DNA of 43,129 bases from Spirochaetota bacterium (GTDB taxonomy: Bacteria; Spirochaetota; Spirochaetia; SZUA-6), in the NCBI GenBank assembly GCA_013151965.1, contig JAADHF010000079.1:1-43129 (forward strand). The letters run 5' to 3'. Below are positions 32,355 through 40,277 of this stretch, one piece after another. The position numbers were made by a program, and so were the translations under genes. Numbering within the stretch: position 1 is the first letter of the stretch; each line of letters starts with the position of its first letter. Below the pieces are notes generated by a model. It searched no databases and had not been told where the DNA came from. It saw only the letters and a program-made list of their open reading frames with translations.

Positions 32355-33074
32355 TTAATCGTGCCTGTGAGTTACATCGATGTCTTCTTCGAAGATAAAC
32401 CTTGGCGGTACTTCTTCCTTCAGATAATCACCCCGTACAAGCAGCACCTGAGGAATACAATCCTCAAGCTTCTTCTGATTATCAAAAAAGTTGCTTCTGA
32501 TCTTAATAGCCTGCCGTGCCACCTCTTCCATCGATTCATCCCATCCGAGGCCCTGCAATGAGCCTATCCTGTCAAGAATATCCAAAATACATCTGTTCTG
32601 AGGATGGTTCTGGCCTTTCTCTTTCTCCAGATGTTTCCCCAGGTTATCCACATCAGCCACATTGAGAGGATAAATCTTATAACCATCCTTCGGTGAGCTG
32701 TATGCACTCTGAAGAACACCAAGTGCAATAGAAAGAGTATTCGGATAGATTCCCCCCGGATGCCATCTTGTTAACAGCATAAAACAAGTGGAGATAACAT
32801 ACCTGTTCGGCTGGATGGTAGAGAGCAAAAGGAACGGATCCTCATCCCCGATAAGTGCATCCAGCACCCAGTGGTTCTCTATCTCTAACATCTTTAAAAA
32901 CAGCGGGTAATTATCAGAGTTTAACCCTGAAAGCCTTAAAAACCTCGTATAACTAATTGCAGCTTCCACCGCTTCCGGTGTCCGGGCTGCAACAATCTGC
33001 TGCAGAATATTATTTTCTACAGTCATTATAGATTCCCGGCCCCATATCCTGGCCTGATCTTCCTGCTTTCCCAT
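32355..33074 (-). CDS. tandem paralogue 2, unknown helical protein
   Basis: 239 residues, paralogous to the protein at 31594: LEIENHWVLDALIGDEDPFL, QPNRYVIS, RWHPGGIYPNTLSIALGVLQ, YSSPKDGYKIYPLNVADVDN and GKHLEKEKGQ align directly. It differs at the N-terminus and in its acidic tail (EEDIDVTHRHD) where paralogue 1 is basic; that suggests the pair interacts or has different partners. Start ATG follows AGGAGG, eight bases after the small helical gene. Confidence 0.8.
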   Translation of the reverse strand: MGKQEDQARIWGRESIMTVENNILQQIVAARTPEAVEAAISYTRFLRLSGLNSDNYPLFLKMLEIENHWVLDALIGDEDPFLLLSTIQPNRYVISTCFMLLTRWHPGGIYPNTLSIALGVLQSAYSSPKDGYKIYPLNVADVDNLGKHLEKEKGQNHPQNRCILDILDRIGSLQGLGWDESMEEVARQAIKIRSNFFDNQKKLEDCIPQVLLVRGDYLKEEVPPRFIFEEDIDVTHRHD

Positions 33075-33082
33075 ATTTCCTC

Positions 33083-33322
33083 CTATCTCTTTTTCTTACT
33101 TGGTTCCCTTCCTTTTTTTAAAACGGACAGGGATTCTTCCATTTCCCGGTCAAACGGGGTTCGCTCCGCTTTTAACGGTCCTATCTCACCCTCTATTTTC
33201 CCGATTACCTTCTCCACGGATTCCAGTCTATTTCTCTCTGCCTGTGTAGCACCGGCCACCTCTCCCCTGTAACGGGTAAGAGATTGTAAGAGTATCTTAA
33301 GCTCTTTTTCCGTAAAATCCAT
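33083..33322 (-). CDS. small helical protein of unknown function
   Basis: 79 residues from ATG 33322, chosen because AGGAGG lies five bases before it; a GTG two codons earlier overlaps that ribosome site and is unlikely. The sequence is a single charged, heptad-like helical protein (FTEKELKILLQSLTRYRGEV, RLESVEKVIGKIEGEIGPLK) with a basic tail (GREPSKKKR). It is probably a small adaptor in the HATPase-STAS operon. Confidence 0.75.
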   Translation of the reverse strand: MDFTEKELKILLQSLTRYRGEVAGATQAERNRLESVEKVIGKIEGEIGPLKAERTPFDREMEESLSVLKKGREPSKKKR

Positions 33323-33338
33323 TAACACCTCCTGATCT

Positions 33339-34238
33339 TTAATCTCTAAACTTTTTAAGCCTTATAATCCTTCCCCTTTTTTTATATTCTATTTCATCGA
33401 ATGCCCTTTTTATGAGGCTGAAACCCTTGCCGGAAACATCTATTATATCTTCATTATCAACATCCGTTTCGGCGGTAAAATCCTTTATCCCCGATACATC
33501 AAAACCGGGTCCTTCATCTTCTATGGAAACAGATGCGGCCTCTGAATCTATAATCACATTAATCCTGATTTTTCTTTTGGCATATTTATCATCTTTAAGC
33601 CTTTCGTCCTTTAATACTTCATACTTATCTTCATCAAGGATATTCTTAGGCCGAAGAGAAGAATCAAGTTCCAGACTTCCGTGTTCAATGGAATTAACAA
33701 GTGCCTCTTCCAGAGCCAGGGCCGCATTATCCGTTTCCGTTGTATCCCTGTACAAACCCGCGCGATAGAGAAGATCGGCCAGATATTTACAGGTTCCGGA
33801 TATTTCCAGCTTACCTGTTTCCCATTCAAACTCCTGCTTTGAATTCTTAAGCCCTTTAAAAACAACAGATTCCGCTTTTTTAAGCCGTATCGATTCTCCG
33901 ATACCGGAGAGTACCTTCTTAATCTCGTTATCCTCCGGCGGAAGAAAAAACACAGGGACATTCTTTAAAAAACCTCCCATATATACCAAAGAACGATTCG
34001 TATAATCTATTCCGCATGCATAAATATGCTGCGGGGCATCGGCTGCAAGACGTTTTAAAAGACGAATATCATCTTTCTCATGGATTCCCAGCATGACAAC
34101 AAGGGTTTCACCGCTTTTAGTCACCTTATCAACTATGTCATTATCCGCTTCGATAACCCGGTAGCCTTTGCCTGCTGCTGCTGCACTGATGATGAATAAT
34201 TCATCGCTTTTAAAACCCGATGCTAAAATAGTCTGCAT
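33339..34238 (-). CDS. HATPase protein (anti-sigma-kinase-like) with N-terminal receiver-like domain
   Basis: 299 residues. The C-terminal half (about 145-299) is a GHKL ATPase of the RsbW/SpoIIAB type: N-box ALALEEALVNSIEHGSLE (173-190), G1 box EDEGPGFD (240-247), G2 box GKGFSLIKRAF (270-280). Between N-box and G1 there is a charged insert (about 192-222) not usual in RsbW. The N-terminal 120 residues look like a receiver-type alpha/beta fold (ISAAAAGKGYRVIEADNDIV, LVVMLGIHEKDDIRLLKRLA) without a clear phospho-acceptor. It should phosphorylate STAS proteins; the two encoded in the same operon are the obvious candidates. First gene of the eight-gene operon. Confidence 0.85.
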   Translation of the reverse strand: MQTILASGFKSDELFIISAAAAGKGYRVIEADNDIVDKVTKSGETLVVMLGIHEKDDIRLLKRLAADAPQHIYACGIDYTNRSLVYMGGFLKNVPVFFLPPEDNEIKKVLSGIGESIRLKKAESVVFKGLKNSKQEFEWETGKLEISGTCKYLADLLYRAGLYRDTTETDNAALALEEALVNSIEHGSLELDSSLRPKNILDEDKYEVLKDERLKDDKYAKRKIRINVIIDSEAASVSIEDEGPGFDVSGIKDFTAETDVDNEDIIDVSGKGFSLIKRAFDEIEYKKRGRIIRLKKFRD

Positions 34239-34261
34239 ATTTGCTTTTCCCTATATGTAGT

Positions 34262-34289
34262 ATTCTAATAATAAAAACTCAGATTGCAA
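34262..34289 (-). promoter_or_regulatory. promoter of the HATPase-STAS operon
   Basis: Minus strand: TTGCAA (34284-34289), 16-base spacer, TAGAAT (34262-34267), then about 23 bases to the ATG at 34238 with GGGAAAAG as a possible ribosome site. The TTGCAA is palindromic and is also the -35 of the divergent promoter. Confidence 0.55.
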
Positions 34290-34311
34290 GATTTTTTTTG
34301 ATATTTAACAT
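34284..34311 (+). promoter_or_regulatory. promoter of the ParA-like gene
   Basis: TTGCAA (34284-34289), 16-base spacer, TAACAT (34306-34311), leader about 15 bases before the ATG at 34333. It shares the palindromic TTGCAA with the divergent operon. Confidence 0.45.
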
Positions 34312-34332
34312 TATTAAGCCGATGAGTAGAGC

Positions 34333-35106
34333 ATGAAAGGGTATAGGCCGAAAATACTCTGTATTGCCCAGCAGAAGGGAGGAGTATGCAAAACCACATC
34401 CGTCCTTTCTCTCTCTGCAGCATGGGCGCTTAGAGGCAAAAAAGTTCTTATGCTCGATACGGACCCGCAGGCGAATTTAACAAGAAACATACTCGATTAT
34501 GAAACAATAGAGAAAGACATTTCCCTTCTTTACAGGGGTCAGGAATCAATTGATAAGCTTATCAGGGGAACCCCCTATGAAAATCTATATATAATACCTA
34601 CAAGAACGGCATTAAACAGAGTCGAAAATCTGGAAAGAAGTCTTTCGACATTTACTGCATTAAAAAAAAACCTGCCTGAAGTTAACGAAACCTTCCCGTA
34701 TATCATAATAGATACGCCTCCGTCTCTGGGTCTTTTTACCATTTCAGCTCTTCTGGCAGCCACTCATGTACTTGTGCCCGTTCAGCCTACCTTTTTTTGT
34801 CAGGAAGGGCTCGGAGATTTAAACGAAACAATTAAGGAAGCGCGGGAAAGCAATCCGGGATTAAAGAGTGTCAGATATTTTATTACTCTTTATGATAAGC
34901 GTACCGTTATAAGCCAGGATCTTTCGGATACATTACGTAAACAGCTCGGAAAGATGGTATTTAAGACTATTGTTCACCGCAATATAGCCGTCGAAGAAAG
35001 CCAGTATGCCCAGAAGACAATATTTGATTATTCACCCCGGTCACGCGGCGCTGCCGATTTTAAAGCCCTTGCGAAGGAAGTTGAAGTATGGCTCGAAAAC
35101 GCCTGA
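34333..35106 (+). CDS. ParA-family ATPase with atypical Walker A
   Basis: 257 residues. Motifs: QQKGGVCKTTSVLSLSAAWA (13-32), LMLDTDPQANL and IIIDTPPSLGL, TTPase core of the ParA/MinD group; FFCQEGLGDL and YDKRTVISQDLS follow as in ParA/Soj. The deviant Walker A normally reads KGGVGKTT; here position 19 is Cys (codon TGC), giving KGGVCKTT. The signature Lys15 and Lys20 are both present. ParA proteins position plasmids, chromosomes or protein clusters; no ParB gene is adjacent, so cargo positioning is more likely. The next gene overlaps its last 19 bases. Confidence 0.92.
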   Translation: MKGYRPKILCIAQQKGGVCKTTSVLSLSAAWALRGKKVLMLDTDPQANLTRNILDYETIEKDISLLYRGQESIDKLIRGTPYENLYIIPTRTALNRVENLERSLSTFTALKKNLPEVNETFPYIIIDTPPSLGLFTISALLAATHVLVPVQPTFFCQEGLGDLNETIKEARESNPGLKSVRYFITLYDKRTVISQDLSDTLRKQLGKMVFKTIVHRNIAVEESQYAQKTIFDYSPRSRGAADFKALAKEVEVWLENA

Positions 35107-35540
35107 TAAAAGGTCCCAATGCGGAGCGGGTGGAAAAGCGTATCGCACAGGTTCCCGAGGATATTACCGAAACTAACATCTTTAAGGTTTTAAAAGAAAT
35201 AGAAGAGAGAAGCAAATCATCACAGCCTGCAGAAACTCATACAAACATAGAGATACAAACAGAAAAAAGGATCAAAGAACCTTCCGGAAGAAACCATAAA
35301 AAGACGGTTATCAAAACAACAAAAACAAAACATCCCGCCGAAAAAAATAAAAAAAGTTCTCCGAAACCTGCAAAAGGAAAAGTATTAAAATCCGGGGCGT
35401 CAATTAAATTTACAAAATCGGAAAAAGAAATAGTTATAAAATCCTGTAAAGCCTATAGAAACACCCTGCCTATTTATTTAAAATCCGTTCAGAAAGAAGT
35501 CAGGACCATAGACACTATAATTAAAAAGTTAACCCGCTGA
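35088..35540 (+). CDS. basic partner protein downstream of ParA
   Basis: 150 residues, strongly basic, with a low-complexity Lys/Thr/Pro/Ser middle (about 55-105) and helical ends: VEKRIAQVPEDITETNIFKV at the N-terminus and TKSEKEIVIKSCKAYRNTLP, VQKEVRTIDTIIKKLTR at the C-terminus. It overlaps parA by 19 bases. Small basic proteins next to orphan ParA genes often stimulate the ATPase through an N-terminal Lys/Arg tail; this one begins MARKRLIKGPN, which fits. It could be a ParB-like or PpfA-like adaptor, but no sequence family is recognised. Its 3' end overlaps the convergent hydrolase gene. Confidence 0.75.
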   Translation: MARKRLIKGPNAERVEKRIAQVPEDITETNIFKVLKEIEERSKSSQPAETHTNIEIQTEKRIKEPSGRNHKKTVIKTTKTKHPAEKNKKSSPKPAKGKVLKSGASIKFTKSEKEIVIKSCKAYRNTLPIYLKSVQKEVRTIDTIIKKLTR

Positions 35541-36351
35541 AAAATAAATTAAGATCGTCCTCCACTTTTCTCCAGTATTTATCGTAAAAGATAATATGCT
35601 TCATTCTGGGATACTTAAATATCTCCAATTTCCCGTTTTTAAGTCTATTCTGTAAATCTTCTATTCGCGATACGGATGTAAGAACATCAGCCTCGCCGTA
35701 ATATACTCCTATGGAAACACCTGCCGGGGCTACCGGAAGATCTCCGGGGAATTTCTTAAACTCCCTCCTTAAATCCTTTACCAGTTTTTTGGAAACAGAA
35801 CTGTCACCGGTAATAAGCGGTTCCACCGTACGCCGTTCTTCCTCCGTATCGGAGAGTATCTCTTCGCCCTTATACCTTACCTTAACTCTCCTTTTCAGAA
35901 AAAGGGATCCGTTTACCGGAGGCATTTTATAATCAAGGACAGGCGAAAGAAGAACAAATGCTTTAAACGGAGGAAGTACATTGAAATAGTAGTATAAAAA
36001 AGGAAGTGCCGATATGGAAAACACAAAGGGAATCACAGGCATATCTCCCTCCCGTTCCTCTATAAATGATCTGAAACTGCCGATATTTGCAAGATATCTC
36101 CTTAACCCTCCATTTCCATTATACGCTTTTTCCTTTGAACCTGCACAGGTTATCTCCGGTATACCCGGTGCATACACTTTAAAGTACTTTTCCAGCAGAA
36201 ATTCAACCATCCGTTTATTTTTACCAACCGGAAGATACGGGCCTTCGAGTACAAGGGCTATCCATTTATAGCCGCCCTGTCTTACCTCCCAACTGTGATA
36301 CGGGATATTTACTCCTTCCGCTGTTTTATAATATGTCTTTACATGGTTCAT
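35521..36351 (-). CDS. alpha/beta hydrolase paralogue with altered nucleophile elbow
   Basis: 276 residues, a paralogue of the hydrolase at 29346: both start MNH, share the LESFR/IGSFR-..-REG..PVIP helix and the C-terminal RM-H-IF. Compared with the paralogue, the oxyanion LHG is LEG (VLEGPYLP), and the nucleophile elbow GHSLG is replaced by VFSIS (PFVFSISALPF), so the flanking glycines are gone although a serine is kept. The Asp (YYGEADVLTS) and the His (RMKHIIF) remain. It may be a non-catalytic or changed-specificity version. ATG follows AAGGAT. Convergent with the ParA partner. Confidence 0.8.
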   Translation of the reverse strand: MNHVKTYYKTAEGVNIPYHSWEVRQGGYKWIALVLEGPYLPVGKNKRMVEFLLEKYFKVYAPGIPEITCAGSKEKAYNGNGGLRRYLANIGSFRSFIEEREGDMPVIPFVFSISALPFLYYYFNVLPPFKAFVLLSPVLDYKMPPVNGSLFLKRRVKVRYKGEEILSDTEEERRTVEPLITGDSSVSKKLVKDLRREFKKFPGDLPVAPAGVSIGVYYGEADVLTSVSRIEDLQNRLKNGKLEIFKYPRMKHIIFYDKYWRKVEDDLNLFFSGLTF

Positions 36352-36445
36352 TTTTTATCCTTATCCTTAAATTCCACGGTTTACGAATTTAAGTATATTT
36401 TCTCAGGGAAATATGTCAAATTTTTTTAAATAACCCAAATAACGC

Positions 36446-36473
36446 TTGTCTGCCGGAAAAAAACCGATACAAT
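36446..36473 (+). promoter_or_regulatory. promoter of the SpoIIE-type phosphatase gene
   Basis: TTGTCT (36446-36451), 16-base spacer, TACAAT (36468-36473). Predicted +1 near 36480 gives a leader of about 65 bases ending in CAGGAGA before the ATG at 36545. Confidence 0.6.
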
Positions 36474-36544
36474 ATAAAGTAAAGATGCAATAGTATGGAG
36501 CTAACGTCTTAACTTGATTTGCTATTTAAAGGGCTCAGGAGATA

Positions 36545-38107
36545 ATGGTGGTACTTCTGATTACAGAGGACAATGCACAGGTTAATCCCATAGAAAAAGC
36601 TTTTAAAAAAGAAAAGATAAGTTTAAAACTCAAAAAAGCCGGTGACAAACATTTGGGGAAAGCGGATGTATACATTCTACATGCTGATTATCCGGAGCCC
36701 GAACAGTTTAAAGAGCTTCTTTTTAGAATTAAAAACAGAGGCCTTACTATAGTTCTCTGCAAGGAAGAGAGTAGAAGCAGACTGGAAGAAGAAAAAATAC
36801 TGCTCCTTCCGAATACCATATCTCCGGATTCGCTTACAGGTATTGTTAAATGGTATTTAGAGAACAGGGACCGGAATATATGTACCGAATTGCTAAAATC
36901 ATTTTTTAAAGGAGGTAATATCCAGATTTTTTTTCTAAACCATGCCGGTAAAATTGTCTCCATTATTCCTGCAGACACACAATTCCTCGGACACACCGTC
37001 AAGGAAAAGAAAAACATGAACTTCTTAAATACATTCGGCATCGGCATCGATGATATACCGGAAACAGAATCCAGCGGGAGCCACATAAGATATCTTTTAA
37101 ATTCGAATAACAAAGAGGTTTCGTGCAATATCTCTAAAATGCCTTATTCCATGGTTAATATTCCGGGCATACCTGAAAGCACCAGATGGGCAGTCCTGGC
37201 AACCGAAATCAGTGAAATCAAGGACCTTAAAGACAAAAGCAAACGGATGAGCTTAATCCGGGACAGTATGACAAAAGAACGTACCGTAGAACTTGAATCT
37301 GCCAATGAAATGCTTCAGAAACAGGCGCTTGAACTAAAGCACACACTTGAAGAACTGGAGAAAAAGAACAGACAGATCGTAGAGGAACTTTCCCTTGCAA
37401 GCGAACTTCAGAAGAGTCTTCTGCCCAAAGAGTTTCCGGCAGATCTGCCCCTGGATTTTGCACATAAATATATTCCCTATGCCTATATAGGAGGGGATTT
37501 TTTTGATATCGTACGGCTCGATAAGTCAAAAATAGGAATAATTATAGCTGACGTATCGGGTCACGGTGTATCTTCCGCATTTATTACTACGATGTTTAAA
37601 AGCCAGTTTGATATCTTCGGACCTAAATCCCTGTCTCCGGCAGAGACGCTTGCAAATTTAAACAGAGAATTTACAAGTATGATTCATACGGAACATTATA
37701 TAACCGCTTTTTATTCGATCATAGACACGGAGAAGATGATCTGTACGTACTGCAATGCAGGACATCCTAATCAGCTTTTATTCAGAGACAGCGGAGAGGT
37801 AGTTGAATTATCCACTATGGGTTTTTTTCTTGGAATGTTCGAGGGTACCGAATACGAAGACAGAACAATTAACTTAAAATCGGGAGACAGAATTCTCTAC
37901 AATACCGACGGTATTATAGAAACCACCGACGCAGAGGGTGAACAATTCGGAAAAGAAAATATAATTAAAGTTATGAGAGATAACAAGGATAATGATCTTG
38001 AAACCGTTTCTAATAACCTTTTATCCGAAATCATGATGTATATGTCCGATCCTACATTTCAGGATGATATTACAATATTACTTACAGAAGTCATTGAAAC
38101 TCTGTAA
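36545..38107 (+). CDS. SpoIIE/RsbU-type PP2C phosphatase with PAS domain
   Basis: 520 residues. Residues 1-105 look like a degenerate receiver (VVLLITEDNAQVNPIEKAF, DVYILHADYPEPEQFKELLF). Residues about 120-220 fit a PAS domain (GGNIQIFFLNHAGKIVSIIP). A coiled coil follows (about 225-290, LESANEMLQKQALELKHTLE). Residues 295-518 are a PP2C_SIG domain with YIGGDFFD (314-321), IIADVSGHGVSSAF (333-346), CNAGHPNQLL (403-412), TDGIIETTD and QDDITILL, so all metal ligands are present. It should dephosphorylate STAS proteins on a phosphoserine, acting against the HATPase at 33339. Thirty bases separate it from the HDOD gene. Confidence 0.92.
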   Translation: MVVLLITEDNAQVNPIEKAFKKEKISLKLKKAGDKHLGKADVYILHADYPEPEQFKELLFRIKNRGLTIVLCKEESRSRLEEEKILLLPNTISPDSLTGIVKWYLENRDRNICTELLKSFFKGGNIQIFFLNHAGKIVSIIPADTQFLGHTVKEKKNMNFLNTFGIGIDDIPETESSGSHIRYLLNSNNKEVSCNISKMPYSMVNIPGIPESTRWAVLATEISEIKDLKDKSKRMSLIRDSMTKERTVELESANEMLQKQALELKHTLEELEKKNRQIVEELSLASELQKSLLPKEFPADLPLDFAHKYIPYAYIGGDFFDIVRLDKSKIGIIIADVSGHGVSSAFITTMFKSQFDIFGPKSLSPAETLANLNREFTSMIHTEHYITAFYSIIDTEKMICTYCNAGHPNQLLFRDSGEVVELSTMGFFLGMFEGTEYEDRTINLKSGDRILYNTDGIIETTDAEGEQFGKENIIKVMRDNKDNDLETVSNNLLSEIMMYMSDPTFQDDITILLTEVIETL

Positions 38108-38137
38108 TTTCCCTTTATTCTTACTTTGGAGGATTAC

Positions 38138-39007
38138 ATGGCAAATCAGGAAGAACTTAAAAAAATTATACAGGCCATACAGAGCCTGCCCACATTGCCG
38201 ACCGTGGCGGTAAAGGTTAATTCCCTGATAAAATCTCCGACTGCAGGAGCAGCTGAACTTGCAAAGGTTATCGAGCTGGACCAGAGTATCTCTGCAAAGG
38301 TGCTCTCTATGATTAACTCGGCTTACTACGGACTTTCGCGAAAAATCAACAATATAAAAGAGGCAGTTGCATATCTCGGAACCAATGCGGTTTCTCAGCT
38401 TGTACTTGCACTCGGTGTGTTAAAAACCTTCGGAGGAAAGGGAAGTAAGAATTTCGACAGAAAACAGTTCTGGATTCACAGTATAGCCGTAGCGGTAATC
38501 GCACGGGTAATTGCAAAAGAGGAAAAGAGGCACAAACACCCGGAAGACGTGTTCACCGCCGGCCTGCTCCATGATATCGGAAAAGTTGCCATGGACAATT
38601 TCGCTACGGATACCTTCGAATTAGTACTTTCGCAGCTCGCAAAAGAGAAAATTCCTTTCTTCAGAGTAGAACAGGAAGTTCTCGGAGTGGACCATACACG
38701 CATCGGCGAATGGGTTGCACGGAGCTGGGAGCTGCCGTTACTTACTATTGTTTCCATTCGTCATCATCATGAAGAACCGGCGGGCAGAAAGGGTTTCAGC
38801 CTTTCACAGGACTCTGCCGTTGATATTATCGCAGTCAGCGACTGGCTTGCAATAACGAACTCTATCGGAAACAGCGGTTCGGCTGTCGTCGAAGAGCCGG
38901 GAGAAGAAGTCTTTTCCAGGGCAAATATCACAAAACAGCAGGCTCAGGCTGTCGCTCAGCATTTAAAATCAGAAATTGCAAAAGACGCCGCACAGCTTGG
39001 GATTTAA
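38138..39007 (+). CDS. HDOD-domain signalling protein
   Basis: 289 residues from ATG 38138, preceded by TTGGAGG; an in-frame TTG at 38126 is within the ribosome site. HDOD motifs: IQSLPTLPTVAVKVNSLIKS at the start, then ELAKVIELDQSISAKVLSMI, NSAYYGLSRKINNIKEAVAY and LGTNAVSQLVLALGV. HD-type residues remain in AGLLHDIGKVAMD and IRHHHEE, but such proteins are usually not phosphodiesterases; they bind partners in signalling. It is co-transcribed with the SpoIIE-type phosphatase, so it is probably part of the same pathway. Confidence 0.92.
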   Translation: MANQEELKKIIQAIQSLPTLPTVAVKVNSLIKSPTAGAAELAKVIELDQSISAKVLSMINSAYYGLSRKINNIKEAVAYLGTNAVSQLVLALGVLKTFGGKGSKNFDRKQFWIHSIAVAVIARVIAKEEKRHKHPEDVFTAGLLHDIGKVAMDNFATDTFELVLSQLAKEKIPFFRVEQEVLGVDHTRIGEWVARSWELPLLTIVSIRHHHEEPAGRKGFSLSQDSAVDIIAVSDWLAITNSIGNSGSAVVEEPGEEVFSRANITKQQAQAVAQHLKSEIAKDAAQLGI

Positions 39008-39008
39008 A

Positions 39009-40271
39009 TCAGCTTTTATCCGCAACACGGAATCCTATGTATCCGCATCTCCCGGGCTCTTCATCGATCCGGAAACTGACCCGCAATGTGGCGGCAGCGG
39101 AAATCCAGCTTCCTCCCCGAATAACAGTATAATCACCCCGGGAAGGCCCTTTAGGGTCTGCCTGATCCTCTTCCGTATAGGGTGCATAAAAATCAGCCGT
39201 CCATTCAAAAAGATTGCCTGCCATATCGTAAAGTCCGTAGCCATTCGGATCAAATTGTCCGGCCGGGGTTGTTCCCCTGAATCTCTTGGCAAGATTTGCT
39301 ATCTTTTCGTTCATCGAATCCCCGTTCGGGTATTTTTTCCCGGCAAGCCCTCCGCGTGCCGCATACTCCCACTCCGCTTCGGTCGGAAGCCGTTTTCCGG
39401 CCCACCCGGCAAAGGCTTTTGCCGCATAGCAGGAAATATAAGATACAGGATGTTCATCCTTTCCCTCCGGATATTCATTTCCATTCCAGTCATCAAGATA
39501 CTTGCCGTCATGATACTTAGGGTCTATTCTGTCTTTCTGCCATTCCGGATTGGCGAGAACAAAGGCCCGGTAGGCACGGTACGTCACAAGATATGCACAT
39601 ATCTTAAAGCCGGAAACACTTACCCTGTGCACAGGTTTTTCTTCCGGTCTTCCGTCTTCGGAACCCATTAAGAAATTTCCGCCCGGAATTTCTTTCATAT
39701 TCTGATTCAGCCATGCAAGCACAGTATTTCTATTTTCATCGGTATTCCCTGTATCCGGGCTATCAGGTTCCGCAGGTTTTTTATTATCGGCACCGGTAGT
39801 TACATCCGTTGCCGGTATTTCGGCAGTCATGGATTTCGGTACGGTATCGACTGCAGCGGCATTGGTCTCTGCGGACATCCTCTCTCCCGGGGTAACAGGT
39901 GCAGAAGGCTGCACTGCTGCCGGGGATGGGGGCACAGCTACAGAGGGAAGAGGCACTTCTCCCGAAGGCGGCACAGCTACAGAGGGAAGAGGCACTTCTC
40001 CCGAAGGCGGCACAGCTACAGGCGGAGGCTGCATGCCGGCAAGGTAACGCGCAGGCTGCCATCCCGGCGGTGCCTTGCCGGTGGACAGGATATAGTTCAC
40101 AATTTCGCGTAAGTTTCTGCCCGAAGGTGTAAATATCGAACTCATATCCTTTGCAAAAGATTCAAGTTCATAGGTATCAGCACTTTCTATGTAATTCCGG
40201 AGCTCATTAAGAATTCTTACCTTACTCTGGAGCAGAAAGTTTCTCCATTCAAGCTGTTGTAAATAATCCAT
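39009..40271 (-). CDS. formylglycine-generating-enzyme (SUMF1)-family protein
   Basis: 420 residues. Residues 1-65 are helical (LEWRNFLLQSKVRILNELRN). Residues about 66-190 are a Pro/Ser/Ala/Thr linker that includes a 13-residue repeat. Residues about 195-420 are the FGE-sulfatase domain: IPGGNFLMGSEDGRPEEKPV, HPVSYISCYAAKAFAGWAGK, RLPTEAEWEYAARGG, GYGLYDMAGNLFEWTADFY, VIRGGSW and GYIGFRVA. The catalytic cysteines of true FGE are not both present in the expected final motif, so it is more likely a C-type-lectin-like family member with a structural or binding role than a sulfatase activator. Promoter TTGACT-N18-TAAACT lies exactly six bases before the ATG, without a ribosome site. Confidence 0.85.
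   Translation of the reverse strand: MDYLQQLEWRNFLLQSKVRILNELRNYIESADTYELESFAKDMSSIFTPSGRNLREIVNYILSTGKAPPGWQPARYLAGMQPPPVAVPPSGEVPLPSVAVPPSGEVPLPSVAVPPSPAAVQPSAPVTPGERMSAETNAAAVDTVPKSMTAEIPATDVTTGADNKKPAEPDSPDTGNTDENRNTVLAWLNQNMKEIPGGNFLMGSEDGRPEEKPVHRVSVSGFKICAYLVTYRAYRAFVLANPEWQKDRIDPKYHDGKYLDDWNGNEYPEGKDEHPVSYISCYAAKAFAGWAGKRLPTEAEWEYAARGGLAGKKYPNGDSMNEKIANLAKRFRGTTPAGQFDPNGYGLYDMAGNLFEWTADFYAPYTEEDQADPKGPSRGDYTVIRGGSWISAAATLRVSFRIDEEPGRCGYIGFRVADKS
39931..40020 (-). repeat. 39-base tandem repeat inside the FGE-like gene
   Basis: Two identical 39-base units (39931-39969, 39970-40008) and a partial third (40009-40020). They encode SGEVPLPSVAVPP in tandem in the linker. Perfect identity of the units means recent duplication, and the number of copies is likely to vary among strains. 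Confidence 0.9.
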
Positions 40272-40277
40272 AATTAA

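Noticed and set aside
38976..39671. Plus-strand open frame of 231 codons opposite the FGE-like domain
   Set aside because: It lies wholly over the HDOD end and the well-conserved FGE domain, and its composition (Cys/Arg/Ile-rich) is typical of a shadow frame.
39931..40020. CRISPR-like repeat
   Set aside because: The units are directly adjacent without spacers, in frame, and inside a coding linker.
39829..40132. Plus-strand frames encoding Gly/Thr/Glu or Ala/Gln-rich repeats
   Set aside because: They are shadows of the 39-base repeat in the FGE-like gene.
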